A stretch of DNA of 64,000 nt from assembly GCA_009760885.1 (NCBI GenBank), contig CM019719.1, positions 29,924,084 through 29,988,083 on the forward strand. Reading direction: 5' to 3'. Below the pieces are notes generated by a model. That model was not told the origin of the DNA, made no database searches, and worked only from the letters and a program-made list of their open reading frames with translations. Made by a program: the position numbers and the translations under genes. Positions 1 to 10,195 of the stretch are shown here, piece after piece. The stretch's first letter is position 1. Every line of letters starts with the position of its first letter. Source of the DNA: Achatina immaculata (Eukaryota; Mollusca; Gastropoda; Stylommatophora; Achatinidae).

Positions 1-200
1 TCAAGCTAAGACGATGGGAGAAATCATGAAAAGCAAGCATCGAGCTAAAACTATGGGAGAAATCATGAAAAGCAAGCATTGAGCTAAGATTATGGGAGAA
101 ATCATGAAAAGCAAGCATCTAGCTAAGACTATGAGAGAAATCATGAAAAGCAAGCATCTAGCTAAGACTATGAGAGAAATCATGAAAAGCAAGCATCGAG
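1..200. repeat. 39-bp tandem repeat, about 5 copies
   Basis: Units contain 'atgggagaaatcatgaaaag' followed by 'caagcat' and 'gagctaa'; the start of 'agcta' recurs at 4 and 43, giving a 39-bp period. The array runs off the left edge of the window. Because 39 is 13 codons, both strands stay open, which explains short repetitive ORFs here that should not be taken as genes. Confidence 0.93.
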
Positions 201-490
201 CTCGACGTAGAAGGTCTACATCGGCTTTCTTGAATATCTGGAGTACTCAAGAAACATGGTTGTTTTGTCTTGTAGATCACCTCAAAGGTTAGTGTGCTGG
301 TCTGTACCGGTTTGCTGATCCCGATAACTGCACGGCTTCTCTTTCCCCTCTTCCTGTAGGGGTAAAATAGTTGTGAGAGATGTTTTGGGATGGGGAGAAA
401 AATAGGAGTGTGGAGGGAGATACGAATAAGTGGAGTAGCTGAGAGAATAATGAACCACGGGAGAGTTCTTTGTCTGACTGAAGGGAGACG
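201..490. other. Non-repetitive spacer, no gene seen
   Basis: Lies between the 39-bp array and the hAT-like element. A 133-codon antisense frame crosses it but shows no recognisable domain and runs into the array. I see no coding, RNA or repeat signal. Confidence 0.4.
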
Positions 491-562
491 ATGTAGAACA
501 GTGGTTCCCAAATAGGTGGTCCGCGGAACCTGCCTTGGGGGTATGTGGTAAAAATTCAAAGT

Positions 563-563
<1 letters not shown>

Positions 564-597
<34 letters not shown>
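564..597. repeat. (CT)n microsatellite
   Basis: Seventeen uninterrupted CT dinucleotides, located inside the hAT-like element. Confidence 0.97.
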
Positions 598-599
<2 letters not shown>

Positions 600-791
600 T
601 TATTTCACTGTGAATTGTTTAACAACCGATGTGGAACCAGATGTGGAAGCGATTGTTCGGAATAAAAAGAGGCATGATTTCTCTCACTATGTTTAGGTTG
701 GCTAGTTGTTACACATTTCACATTCATAATATGTTGGAATAAGTAGGAAGGTTAATTGCTGTAAATTTTTTCTTAACTCCATTGCTGTCAT

Positions 792-961
792 TCATTCATT
801 TGCATGTCCCGTGCGGAACTTTGCCTCCCAAACAGCACTCCTGTAGGCCTCTCGGTTGTGAGCAAGATGGCCTGCCGCTGCTCCATCCATTTGCAGATCG
901 TCAACGACGTCTTGCAGCCATCTTCGTTTTGGTCTTCCTCTCTTTCTTTTTCTCATTATTT
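792..961 (-). mobile_element. LINE family B 3' end, nested in the hAT-like element
   Basis: Read on the minus strand it encodes the C-terminal tail of a non-LTR retrotransposon ORF2: a GRPKRRW motif, then DVVDDLQMDG, AHNREAYRSAVWEAK and GHANE. An ATTC-type tetranucleotide tail lies at its left (3') end. It is flanked by 'attgctgtcat' at 781-791 and 962-972, an 11-bp perfect target-site duplication. This is therefore a severely 5'-truncated insertion made after the host hAT element was in place. Related copies lie at 20040-20810, 29992-30204 and 62444-62593. Confidence 0.85.
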
Positions 962-1140
962 ATTGCTGTCATGTTGAAAATTCACCAAGTTTATATTATG
1001 TATAAATGTAGTGTAACGTTTATTCATTAAAGGTAAAAAAATTCTTTTGCATTTAAAGCACATAGTTACCATACTATATGAAACTTTCCAAAGTATGGGG
1101 GTCCGCGGGCTTATGTTAGTTGGGAACCACTTGTGTAGAA

Positions 1141-1680
1141 TAGTGTAAATAGAAAAAAAAACCCCAGACTTTCTGAGAGTAGATAAGGGACATGAATATT
1201 GATTGGAAATATTTTTCAGTACATAACACAATCACTGTGGACAAAAAAATATCAGTGACAAGTATTATCAGTGCTGAATAATGATAACACTTCACCTCAG
1301 TGTGCTCTGTACGATTTATGACACTGTTTACGCATACAGGGAATAGTCATAATTGAAAGGATGGGTTGAATAGCGAAGACCTAAAAGTAGAAAACACTGA
1401 TAGTTTAGATGACGAAGGAATACGCGTGATGTGGCTGTCAGACTTCCAGAAAGCAGCAGATTATGCATATCAGTTGTTCTGGAGCGAGTATACATTATAG
1501 CAGTGGTCGAGTCTATAGTAAGGACCGTGGGCCCTATACACACCATCGCTCTCTCTCTGCTCCCTGGGGATCATCATAGATTCTGCTGAATTACGAATAG
1601 TAGGAAGACACGTGTCTTAAGAAATGGAGTCGTCTCTTTTCTTCGTCATTCATTCAGCCTCTGTTTCAAATCTGTCATTA
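1141..1680. other. Unique spacer, no gene seen
   Basis: Contains short open frames on both strands without recognisable domains, plus an A-rich stretch. Nothing supports a gene. Confidence 0.4.
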
Positions 1681-1684
1681 GTTT

Positions 1685-1777
1685 TCTTTCACAAAACCGG
1701 CACTAGTCTTCTCTCACAAATCCGGCATCAGTCTTCTCTCACAAATCCGGCACCAGTCTTCTCTCACAAATCCGGCC
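1685..1777. repeat. 25-bp tandem repeat, 3-4 copies
   Basis: Units share 'cttctctcacaaatccggc'. The 66-codon plus-strand frame starting at 1624 is largely this repeat. Confidence 0.88.
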
Positions 1778-2036
1778 GTAGTTCATCTCAAGTTTTGAAC
1801 ATCGATGTAGAGCTTCTCCAGTAAGGGTGTGTGTGTGTGGGGGGTGGGGGTGGCGGGGGCGCTGGAGTCTGGCTAGGTCCTTTGCCTGAGTGGCTTGTGT
1901 AGCTGGCAGCTCTGGAAGGTGTGTTGTGGTGTCTGTGGCTCTTTGCTGCAGGAACATAGGTTCTGTTGGGGCAATTTCCTGAGAGTTTATAGTAATTGTC
2001 ATCTGCTTGTACTTTTGGGTGTTGTTTTGCCCATTT

Positions 2037-2037
2037 G

Positions 2038-2071
<34 letters not shown>

Positions 2072-2072
2072 A
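2037..2072. repeat. (AT)n microsatellite
   Basis: TA/AT dinucleotides with one G interruption. It explains the Ile/Tyr-rich ORFs reading across it on both strands. Confidence 0.95.
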
Positions 2073-2572
2073 AACGAACAAGAAGAAGAATATAAAATAA
2101 AGGAAAAAAAGCCCCAGAAAAGTAGTGGTAGATAAAGTGAGCAAGGGGACATTTCAAGAATAATAATGGCTTAAAACCAGGTGAGGAAAAAAAGAGAGAG
2201 ATAAGAAATAACCGTCTATGACAAATGGCAGGTGAAATGAGGGGGGGGGGGGGACTCTTGCCACTGAGAGCAGAACTTGGCTTGCCCTCGTCCAAGTTGA
2301 AAAACAGTTCATCCTTAAACTAGTGACGCTGCATTGACTTTATTTCCGTTTTCAAGCTGAGTAGTCAAATGTTTCTAAGCTGCTCGCCCATCTATATATC
2401 ATTTGTCGACCTCTTGCTCTTTTTCCTTCAGAATTTCCCCCTCGAGTATGGTTTTTCATTATCGTTTTATGACCGAAATGTTTTAAATTGTCTGGTCCTT
2501 CTTCGTCGTCCTTTTTTTCCCATTATTTCTGTTTTATGTTTCAGTTATCTGGTACTATTTAAATTTTGTTTT

Positions 2573-2868
2573 CTCTCCAGTAGTACTTGTGCTACTTCTT
2601 TATTTGTTTTCCCATCAGTAGTACTTGTGCTACTTCTTTATTTGTTTTCCCTCCAGTAATACTTGTGCTACTTCTTTATTTGTTTTCCCTCCAGTAATAC
2701 TTGTGCTATTTCTTTATTTGTTTTCCCTTCAGTAATACCTGTGCTACTTCTTTATTTGTTTTCCCTCAAGTAGTAATTGCGCTACTTTTAAAAAAAATTG
2801 CTTTGCCTTCAGTAATACTTATGCTACTTCTTTATTTGTTTTCCCTCCAGTAATACTTGTGTTATATT
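2573..2868. repeat. 38-bp tandem repeat, 7-8 copies
   Basis: Each unit has 'cagtaatacttgtgctactt' followed by 'ctttatttgttttccct'. Copies near 2770-2810 are degenerate and interrupted by a poly-A run, with cleaner units on both sides. Confidence 0.93.
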
Positions 2869-2869
2869 T

Positions 2870-3710
2870 ACAGAGCATAATGCATGTAGTGGAGACGCAT
2901 TGAATTTTTTTTTTGTAACCTCTATTCTTGCATCTCTGCCAAGCATCTTTACAGTTAGAAGAGGATACTGCACACAGAACTCGGATTCCTCGGTGCCTGC
3001 AGAGGCTATTTTCAGCCTCTTTGTGAACTGTCTGAAGCGTCCCCGACTTGCTTCGCGGATTCGTCTCTTTAGAAAACTCAAGCTCTGCTCTTGAGGCATA
3101 TTGGGGGGGGGGTGTTTGGAGGGAGAAAAGAGAAGAATGTGATATAAATGTGCTTGTCATGTGCTGTCTTGGCTGATTACAGGAGCTTTAATCTCCGCTC
3201 TATTTCATAGCAGGCGAATATGTGTGCGTTCAGTGTATCTATTTTTGCTTCGTTTCATTTGTATGTGTGTTGCATTCGTGTGTTTTTTGTTTGTTTTGTT
3301 CCGATCTATGAACCATTCTGTCTGCTTTGCGTTATTTATAAGGTGTTCTTTATGTTCTTTCTACAGTTCTTTGTAATAGTGCAGTCTTTTAGTAGATTCA
3401 GACTTTTAAGTTATTTCGCTTGTCCATCGATATGCTTCTTTGCTTCATTGGACTCTATACTCTTGTTTCATGCGAATGCTCACAGGTTGCTACAATAGGC
3501 TGTCACCAATCTCCATGTCGGAGCGCCACAACTTTTCTTTCTGAAATCGTGACCAGTTAGCTTCACTGTGGAGTTTAAACTGTTAGTGAAAGGGAAGATA
3601 TTGCTTGGAGTTCAAATCTGGTACAAATATTGGCTATTTTAGCAAGAGGTGCTAGAAGTATTTTTGTTCAGCGGGAAGCGACTTGTCTGGTTGTGGGAAG
3701 CTAGGTGACA
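2870..3710. other. Spacer without recognisable gene
   Basis: Several 60-113 codon frames exist but none has a known domain, and frames on opposite strands overlap. The only local features are a poly-G run near 3103 and T-rich stretches around 3240-3360. Confidence 0.4.
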
Positions 3711-3714
3711 AGTG

Positions 3715-5215
3715 ATAAGTCCAGACTATCTTGGTGCAGTGTGGTCGAGTCCGGACTCCCTGAGCTGTTTGACAGAGTCCGAACTGCCTTGAGCTGTTTG
3801 ACAGAGTCCAGACTGCCCTGAGCTGTGTGATGCAGTCCAGACTGGCCTGAGCTGTGTGATGCAGTCCAGACTGGCCTGAGCTGTGTGATGCAGTCCAGAC
3901 TGGCCTGAGCTGTGTGATGCAGTCCAGACTGGCCTGAGCTGTGTGATGCAGTCCAGGACTGCCCTGAGCTGTGTGATGCAGTCCAGGACTGCCCTGAGCT
4001 GTGTGATGCAGTCCAGGACTGGCCTGAGCTGTGTGATGCAGTCCAGGACTGGCCTGAGCTGTGTGATGCAGTCCAGGACTGCCCTGAGCTGTGTGATGCA
4101 GTCCAGGACTGGCCTGAGCTGTGTGATGCAGTCCAGACTGGCCTGAGCTGTGTGATGCAGTCCAGGACTGCCCTGAGCTGTGTGATGCAGTCCAGGACTG
4201 CCCTGAGCTGTGTGATGCAGTCCAGGACTGCCCTGAGCTGTGTGATGCAGTCCAGGACTGCCCTGAGCTGTGTGATGCAGTCCAGGACTGCCCTGAGCTG
4301 TGTGATGCAGTCCAGGACTGCCCTGAGCTGTGTGATGCAGTCCAGGACTGGCCTGAGCTGTGTGATGCAGTCCAGGACTGGCCTGAGCTGTGTGATGCAG
4401 TCCAGGACTGGCCACAGCTGTGTGATGCAGTCCAGGACTGCCCTGAGCTGTGTGATGCAGTCCAGGACTGCCCTGAGCTGTGTGATGCAGTCCAGGACTG
4501 GCCACAGCTGTGTGATGCAGTCCAGGACTGGCCACAGCTGTGTGATGCAGTCCAGGACTGGCCACAGCTGTGTGATGCAGTCCAGGACTGCCCTGAGCTG
4601 TGTGATGCAGTCCAGGACTGCCCTGAGCTGTGTGATGCAGTCCAGGACTGGACTGAGCTGTGTGATGCAGTCCAGGACTGGCCACAGCTGTGTGATGCAG
4701 TCCAGGACTGGACTGAGCTGTGTGATGCAGTCCAGGACTGGCCACAGCTGTGTGATGCAGTCCAGGACTGGCCACAGCTGTGTGATGCAGTCCAGGACTG
4801 GCCTGAGCTGTGTGATGCAGTCCAGGACTGGCCACAGCTGTGTGATGCAGTCCAGGACTGGCCTGAGCTGTGTGATGCAGTCCAGGACTGGCCACAGCTG
4901 TGTGATGCAGTCCAGGACTGGCCACAGCTGTGTGATGCAGTCCAGGACTGGCCACAGCTGTGTGATGCAGTCCAGGACTGGCCACAGCTGTGTGATGCAG
5001 TCCAGGACTGGCCTGAGCTGTGTGATGCAGTCCAGGACTGGCCACAGCTGTGTGATGCAGTCCAGGACTGGCCACAGCTGTGTGATGCAGTCCAGGACTG
5101 GCCTGAGCTGTGTGATGCAGTCCAGGACTGGCCTGAGCTGTGTGATGCAGTCCAGGACTGGCCACAGCTGTGTGATGCAGTCCAGGACTGGCCACAGCTG
5201 TGTGATGCAGTCCCT
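3715..5215. repeat. 29/30-bp minisatellite, about 50 copies
   Basis: The core is 'gctgtgtgatgcagtccagg'. Left-edge units (3715-3940) are diverged or 29 bp long; from about 3940 most units are 30 bp. Four variants differ at the unit junction: 'gccctgag', 'ggcctgag', 'ggccacag' and 'ggactgag'. Being 30 bp, the array is open in several frames on both strands, with frames of 552, 489 and 362 codons such as a repeated CVMQSRTALS-type decamer. These are repeat artefacts rather than genes: no domain, no unique sequence, and open on both strands. Confidence 0.97.
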
Positions 5216-5965
5216 GCTAACTGCAGGAAAATTCTTATGAAAAAAAAAATGAATATATGAAAGTAGAGTGCCCCGAGCCCAATATATGGTTGGGCAAGGA
5301 AGTGAATCTAGAATATGTGACAGAGAGGAGATGGCTGGACAGTGAAGTGGATCCAACATATATGGTCAGAGAAGATAAGGAGTTTAGATACATGGACTTT
5401 GTGCGCGGCTGGGCAGTGAAGCGGATCCATTATTTATGGGTAAATGAGAATACCGTTTCTAATCTAAAATTGGGCTATTGGATCACGTACATAACTTGTA
5501 GAGGTGCATACTGAGGGTTAGGATCAAGATCAGGTGATACAGGTAAACCACTGAAGCATGGTAATGAAATGTATCCACAGACGAGATCAGAGTACACGAA
5601 ATTGCTTTAGCTAGATTTAGAATATTTGCACAGAACTCGGTGATGCAGAGATTTGCTTAGAGATTGTAATGATAAGCTATGGTCTGGGACGTTTAAGCCT
5701 GGAGTGTAATTAATTGAAAAGAGTCTAGCACAGACATTTTTGTGAGGGTGTGGGAGATTGGAGCCAAGCGGGAGATTTCTGGACCAATTAATACTAATAG
5801 AGAATGCAGAAAGCAGAAATATCGCCGGTGCATATAGAAAACTAGTAGAAAAGCAGTTTGTTTTGTTGAGAGTTTGTATGATACTGGAAACAACAGGACG
5901 ACAGTGATAAAGTAGGGAAACAGAGTTGGACTGAAGTCAGACTGGAGCAGTACCTTCGAAAGATG
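5216..5965. other. Spacer with faint diverged repeat
   Basis: An 85-codon plus-strand frame (5257-5514) covers two diverged copies of a roughly 70-bp segment ('gggcagtgaagcggatccat' and a relative upstream), so it is more likely an old duplication than a gene. Nothing else is recognised. Confidence 0.4.
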
Positions 5966-5970
5966 TTCAC

Positions 5971-6019
<49 letters not shown>

Positions 6020-6205
6020 GAAAGAGTGAGAGAGAGTGAATGAGAGAGAGTGAGAGAGAATGAGAGTGAGAGAGAATGAGAGTGAGAGAGGGATAGAGAG
6101 TAAGATAGTGAATGAGAGAGCGTGAGAGAAAGTGAGAGAGAGTGAGAGAGATTGAGAGAGAGGTGAGAGAGTGAGAGAGAGTGTGTGAGAGAGATAGAGA
6201 CTGTA
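5971..6205. repeat. GA-rich microsatellite tract
   Basis: Pure (GA)n at the left, passing into imperfect GAGAGT/GAATGAGA variants. The long Ser/Leu-rich antisense frame across it is a low-complexity artefact. Confidence 0.95.
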
Positions 6206-6630
6206 TATGGGATATTAATTCTTACAGGGAAGTCTGAAAAGATGGCGAGCAAGTGACAGATCTTGGAATATAAATTTTGATGACTGCCACTCACAGAAGA
6301 CAGAAGGTCAAGACCGTACTGTCTGTAACCTAACACAAACACGCAGACATTTAGAGAAAATTGTTCAAGAATTCTGTTGCTGTTAGGTCGAAAATTATTG
6401 CTGTCTGCTCCGTCGTTGACCGTTTCCTGGCGTTCTGCTTACACAGTGTCACAGTCTTTACAGTTTGAATACACGTAAAGAAATCTTTGTAAGAAAACAT
6501 GACAGCTATATTCAGGGAGGTGGAGTCAGCAAGTCAGAAGCAGTGGGGTCTTGTGATGGTAGAAGTGATGTTGGAGAATAGAAAAAAAATAGAAGTGAAT
6601 TCGAAGGTCTGTCGGAGATCTTTATCTCTG
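6206..6630. other. Spacer, no gene seen
   Basis: Ordinary mixed sequence between the GA tract and the CT-rich tract. No domain-bearing frame. Confidence 0.35.
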
Positions 6631-6639
6631 TTCTTTCCG

Positions 6640-6735
6640 TCTCACGCTCTCTCTCTCTCTGTCTGTCTCCTTCTGACTCAATATCTCTTTCTGACTCTCT
6701 CGGCATCTCTTTGTCTTCTTCTTTCACTGACTCTC
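6640..6735. repeat. CT-rich low-complexity tract
   Basis: Imperfect CTCT/CTGTCT sequence; frames across it are Ser/Leu rich. Confidence 0.8.
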
Positions 6736-6757
6736 ACTCGCTGTGTCACTACCTTTG

Positions 6758-6832
6758 TATAATTAGGTCACATATTGTTCGATATAATTAGGTCACATAT
6801 TGTTCGATATAATTAGGTCACATATTGTTCGA
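6758..6832. repeat. 25-bp tandem repeat, 3 exact copies
   Basis: Units start 'tataattaggtcacatattg' and repeat every 25 bp without visible substitutions. Confidence 0.95.
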
Positions 6833-6839
6833 TAACTGC

Positions 6840-7252
6840 CTCCGCATATATTCCCGCCCCTCCCCCTCCCCCTTCTGCAGTAAGAATATCATATGACGGA
6901 TGCACGCAAGGTTGGCCACGAGTAATTACTGCACTAGCTTACAGTGTAATTATTCTTTCATATAATAGATAGAAAGACAGCTCAGGATCCCATTCCTCGG
7001 ATCTGGCTTACTCGAATTCTGGGCTCTGGAAACCTGAACCCCGACACCGAGGATACTTGAATCCGGAGCTTTTCTGCTAAAGGATGGTGTAGGCGTGAAG
7101 ATTTATGTTCTCTCGCGGAGGGATAAGAGAAATGACGATGTCATTAAACCTGGTTCTAGCAGTGAAGTAAGTGAAGGTGTAAGGTTCAGTTTTACAGAAA
7201 AAGATATAAGGAGCGAGGAAAGTGGAGAGAAACAAGAATGGCAGAAAGTAGG
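6840..7252. other. Spacer, no gene seen
   Basis: Mixed sequence leading into the 7.25-7.54 kb inverted repeat. No supported feature. Confidence 0.35.
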
Positions 7253-7535
7253 ATGAGCACATACAAATGAAGAACATACAGCAGTCCAGTATTTCGGCAA
7301 AAGCCTTTTTCAAGGGACAACAACAAAAACAACACAGTAGATTAAAACAGGAAAAAGCAGATAGCGGATTAAAGACTTAGAATTATGTGCCTGTCTTTTC
7401 TTACAAAGATAGCGAAATGTTTAGTTTTTCGTTTATTTTTCATGCTTTTATCTGTGTTTGTGTGTATATGCTCCTTGAAAAAAAAGACTTTTGCCGAAAT
7501 ATTGTATTGTATGTTCTTCATTTATACGTTCTCAT
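7253..7535. repeat. Inverted repeat, about 62-bp arms, 156-bp spacer
   Basis: Left arm 7253-7315 contains 'tatttcggcaaaagcctttt'; right arm 7472-7535 contains its near complement 'gacttttgccgaaatattg'. The outer parts also match in opposite orientation ('aatgaagaacata' with 'atgttcttcatt'). Arms are diverged by substitutions and small indels. This could be a foldback or MITE-like element, or the end of a larger element. Confidence 0.75.
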
Positions 7536-7539
7536 GTAG

Positions 7540-8250
7540 GTGCTGATCAGTATATGCTACTGTACTGGCGAATACGGTTGCAGGGTTGCTAACTTCGACA
7601 GGAAACAATAATATTTTTAAAACTTCATCTGCCTTATAAAAATAAGTAGAAAGGGTAAAAGCAGGACAGAGAACACGAACCATTACTAAAGCTATTTTTA
7701 GAAGAGTCGTAATGGAGGTGGTCATATATTTATCAAATGTTTTGTCTGGAAAGTTGCAGTTTTTGGGGTAAGTTTTGGGGGAGAGAACAAAAAAAAAAAA
7801 CACGCACACAAACGAAAGGAAAACGCTTAAACGAAACGAAACGAAACAGAAAGTTTGTAATAAAGTGAACAGCAGAGCGTGACACGTTTAAAAAAAAAAA
7901 ACCCAGTGGAGGTAAAGGGTTAAACATATGGACAGCATATGTGTGACACGCTCCCCTTAAAGGTTTTATATTGGCAGGTCCATTTTATTTACTTTTCAAA
8001 CTATCGTCTCATTCTTTAAAATTCGAATAAACTAGCTCTAATTAGTTCTAAAATTTTGAGTCTGTACTTTAGCGCATATGGTAAGTCTTTAGTTCGGCGT
8101 TAATTATGTGTCAGTGGTTTGGCGTAAATTGTAAATCCGTAGTTCAAGGTAAATTCAGAGTCTGTAGTTTAGTGTCCGAGCCAGGATCCTTTAAATTGGG
8201 GAGATTTCAGGTATAAAATTTTGTTTATGTTAACTTCGTTAGGAAAGAGG
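7540..8250. other. Spacer, no gene seen
   Basis: A-rich stretches and loosely repeated phrases around 'gtctgtagtt' and 'gtccgtagttc' at 8060-8175. No domain-bearing frame. Confidence 0.35.
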
Positions 8251-8251
8251 G

Positions 8252-8252
<1 letters not shown>

Positions 8253-8289
<37 letters not shown>
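8253..8289. repeat. (AT)n microsatellite
   Basis: Uninterrupted TA dinucleotides. Confidence 0.97.
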
Positions 8290-8292
<3 letters not shown>

Positions 8293-8294
8293 CT

Positions 8295-8620
8295 GCTTTC
8301 TCATTATTCATAATTTGTCAGCTAGTCAGTGTTCATAATTTGCCAAAGACTCCTTATTCATAAGCTGTCAGATACTCCTTATTCATAACCTGCCATATAC
8401 TCATTATTTGTAACCTGTAAGATACTTATTATTCATAACTTGTCAGATTCTCAGTATTCATAACTTATCAGCTACTCAGTATTCATAACTTATCAGCTGC
8501 TCAGTATTCAGAACTTGTGGACTAATACTTGTCAGCGGCTCAGTATTCTTGACTTGTCAGATACTTAGTATTCATAACCTGTCAGCTACTCAGTATTTCA
8601 TAACTTATCAGTTTCCCCGT
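8295..8620. repeat. Diverged 25-bp tandem repeat, about 13 copies
   Basis: Units resemble 'cagctactcagtattcataa' plus 'cttat'. Copies vary at several positions, so the array is older than the 30- and 34-bp arrays elsewhere. Confidence 0.85.
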
Positions 8621-9235
8621 CAGTTTCATTGGGCACTCCAGCGGTGGGAGAGTTCTACATGGCACTGAAGATCCTGGAGCTAAGGATAGTTATTAGCGAA
8701 GTCGCTGAAATTAGTAAAGTTTTTGCAGACATAAGAACTCAGCACGAGCGTGTGTGTAAAAGTAATCCCATCCAAAAAAGAAGCTTTTCCAGAGTCGTTG
8801 GAGATTAATCCAAACTACAGCTTTCTGTGTACCAAGCCAGCGATTCCAGATATCACGAAGACAAACATCACTCATCCATTCTGAGCAGCAAAACGAGAGA
8901 CCAACGCAGATTTCGTGATCAAAAAATACCAGAAGGGAAAAGCTGTGAAGTGCTATTGATACTGCAGGATGTTATCGATTGATGTGTTGAAGCTGTTGGA
9001 TGTGTGGAAGTCGTGTACAAGTACAAGCGTGGGAGTGGAATCGCATAGAGTAGTCATCATCATCATCATCATCATCATCTGCAATCCTCTTATAAGTCGT
9101 CCGTGCTTCACCATTGCTGCTATGTGCAGTCATCTTGTAACAAAAAATATTTGCGAAAATGGTCTTGTTATGACTGTATGACTTTATATGTGATATTTCG
9201 TCATCTTAGAGCTTTTAATTAGTTTTATTGTCCAT
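8621..9235. other. Spacer with a short (CAT)n run
   Basis: Contains (CAT)n at about 9055-9079. A 70-codon frame spans that run and has no recognisable domain. Confidence 0.4.
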
Positions 9236-9239
9236 AATG

Positions 9240-9545
9240 AGAACGACCCGGCTGCCTGTTTTGGCAGTCATCGGCTCACAGCTGACAGGGTTGGCAAAAT
9301 ATAACTGGCCAAGACCCTGTCCCATCTCTCTCTTGTAGGAGTACATTACAGTAGCAGACCAATACTAGCCAGTGGGGCAGGGGTCGCCAAGTCGCCATGG
9401 TGTGAAGTCTGGTAAAAAAGTACCGCATTTTCTAGCTGCACTCAGAGACTGAAAAATAGCTGCCATGACCTGCTCCCAAGCCGACACGATGTTGTGCCAC
9501 GTCACTTGACCGCATCAGGTGCAGAGAACATCAGTGGTTCTAAGG
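9240..9545 (-). mobile_element. 3' UTR copy of LINE family D, antisense
   Basis: Its reverse complement contains 'gacagggtcttggccagtta', the ending 'gactgccaaaacagg' and the block around 'agactt' and 'caccatgg'. The same ordered blocks occur at 24470-24640 (same strand) and at 45285-45540 and 54480-54790 (opposite strand). At 24470 the block is contiguous with a LINE ORF2 C-terminus, which identifies it as that LINE's 3' UTR. Confidence 0.7.
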
Positions 9546-9721
9546 AGATTGGAGACTGAAAAAAGAAGAAGATTGTCCATTACATTATAGTTATTCAAAC
9601 TATGCGCCGAGAGAGAGAGCTAGAGGTGTGCCGCCAAATTTTTGCGGTAAAACATATTTTTGACCAATCGCAACTCATTTTTTGCTTATTTATATGATAA
9701 ATTCCCACCAGGTAGAGAACC

Positions 9722-10013
9722 CACTTGTTGGTAGAAATGCAGATGAAGTCACTGACAACAATTATTGAGGAAAGACGCTGGCGATGGTTGGGACATGTTC
9801 TCCGAATGACTGACAACTCACTACCAAAAATAGCACTAAGATGGACACCACAGGGAAACAGAAATAAGGGTAGACCAAAAGAGACATGGAGAAGAACAAC
9901 AGAAAGGATGTTGAGCTAAAGAGGGCTCACCTGGGTAAGAGCAGAAAAAAAGGCAAAGGACAGGCATTTGTGGAAACCCTTGCGGAAGCCCCATGTGCCC
10001 TGGGCACTTAAGG

Positions 10014-10018
<5 letters not shown>
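9722..10018 (+). mobile_element. LINE family C 3' end (ORF2 C-terminus)
   Basis: Frame 9725-9919 and beyond encodes a typical non-LTR ORF2 C-terminal region: EERRWRWLGHVLRM, LRWTPQGNRNKGRPKETWRR, a TAA stop at 9917-9919, then a diverged extension ending near HVPWALK. It is 5'-truncated and retains no reverse transcriptase motif. It runs directly into a (GA)n tract, as does the copy ending near 56018, so the GA repeat looks like this family's 3' tail. Confidence 0.85.

Positions 10019-10050
<32 letters not shown>
10019..10050. repeat. (GA)n microsatellite at the LINE C 3' end
   Basis: Perfect AG dinucleotides immediately after the LINE C terminus, followed by an AATG tetranucleotide run. Confidence 0.95.
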
Positions 10051-10056
<6 letters not shown>

Positions 10057-10153
10057 TGAATGAATGAATAATCTTTATTTTTCAAGGGTAAAGAATTGGG
10101 CACGCAGGCCCGTCTTACATTCTGCCCTTCATCACTCCATCTTTCATTCTTCC

Positions 10154-10165
<12 letters not shown>
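10051..10165 (-). mobile_element. Retroelement 3' end with AATAAA and ATTC tail
   Basis: The reverse complement contains 'gatgaagggcagaatgtaag', then 'gggcctgcgtgcccaattct' and 'aaaaataaagattattcatt', finishing in ATTC repeats. It carries an AATAAA-type signal before the tetranucleotide tail. Further copies lie at 15524-15628 (same strand) and 33390-33475 (opposite strand). Confidence 0.75.

Positions 10166-10192
<27 letters not shown>
10161..10192. repeat. (GA)n microsatellite
   Basis: Perfect AG run following the retroelement fragment. Confidence 0.95.

Positions 10193-10195
<3 letters not shown>

Larger units (their letters stand above)
499..1132. mobile_element. Non-autonomous hAT-like DNA transposon with 8-bp TSD
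   Basis: The left end is 'cagtggttcccaa' at 499 and the right end is 'ttgggaaccactt' ending at 1132: terminal inverted repeats of about 13 bp with a mismatch at the last base. The flanking 8-mers are 'atgtagaa' (491-498) and 'gtgtagaa' (1133-1140), a 7/8 match that fits the 8-bp duplication of hAT elements. Both ends also carry an inner 'gtccgcgg' block. No transposase frame is present, so it would depend on a partner in trans. It contains a CT repeat (564-597) and a nested LINE tail (792-961). The hAT assignment rests on the TIR type and TSD length. Confidence 0.75.

Noticed and set aside
3701..5359. 552- and 489-codon antisense and 362-codon sense open frames
   Set aside because: All are translations of a 30-bp tandem repeat, open on both strands and in several frames, with no domain or unique sequence.
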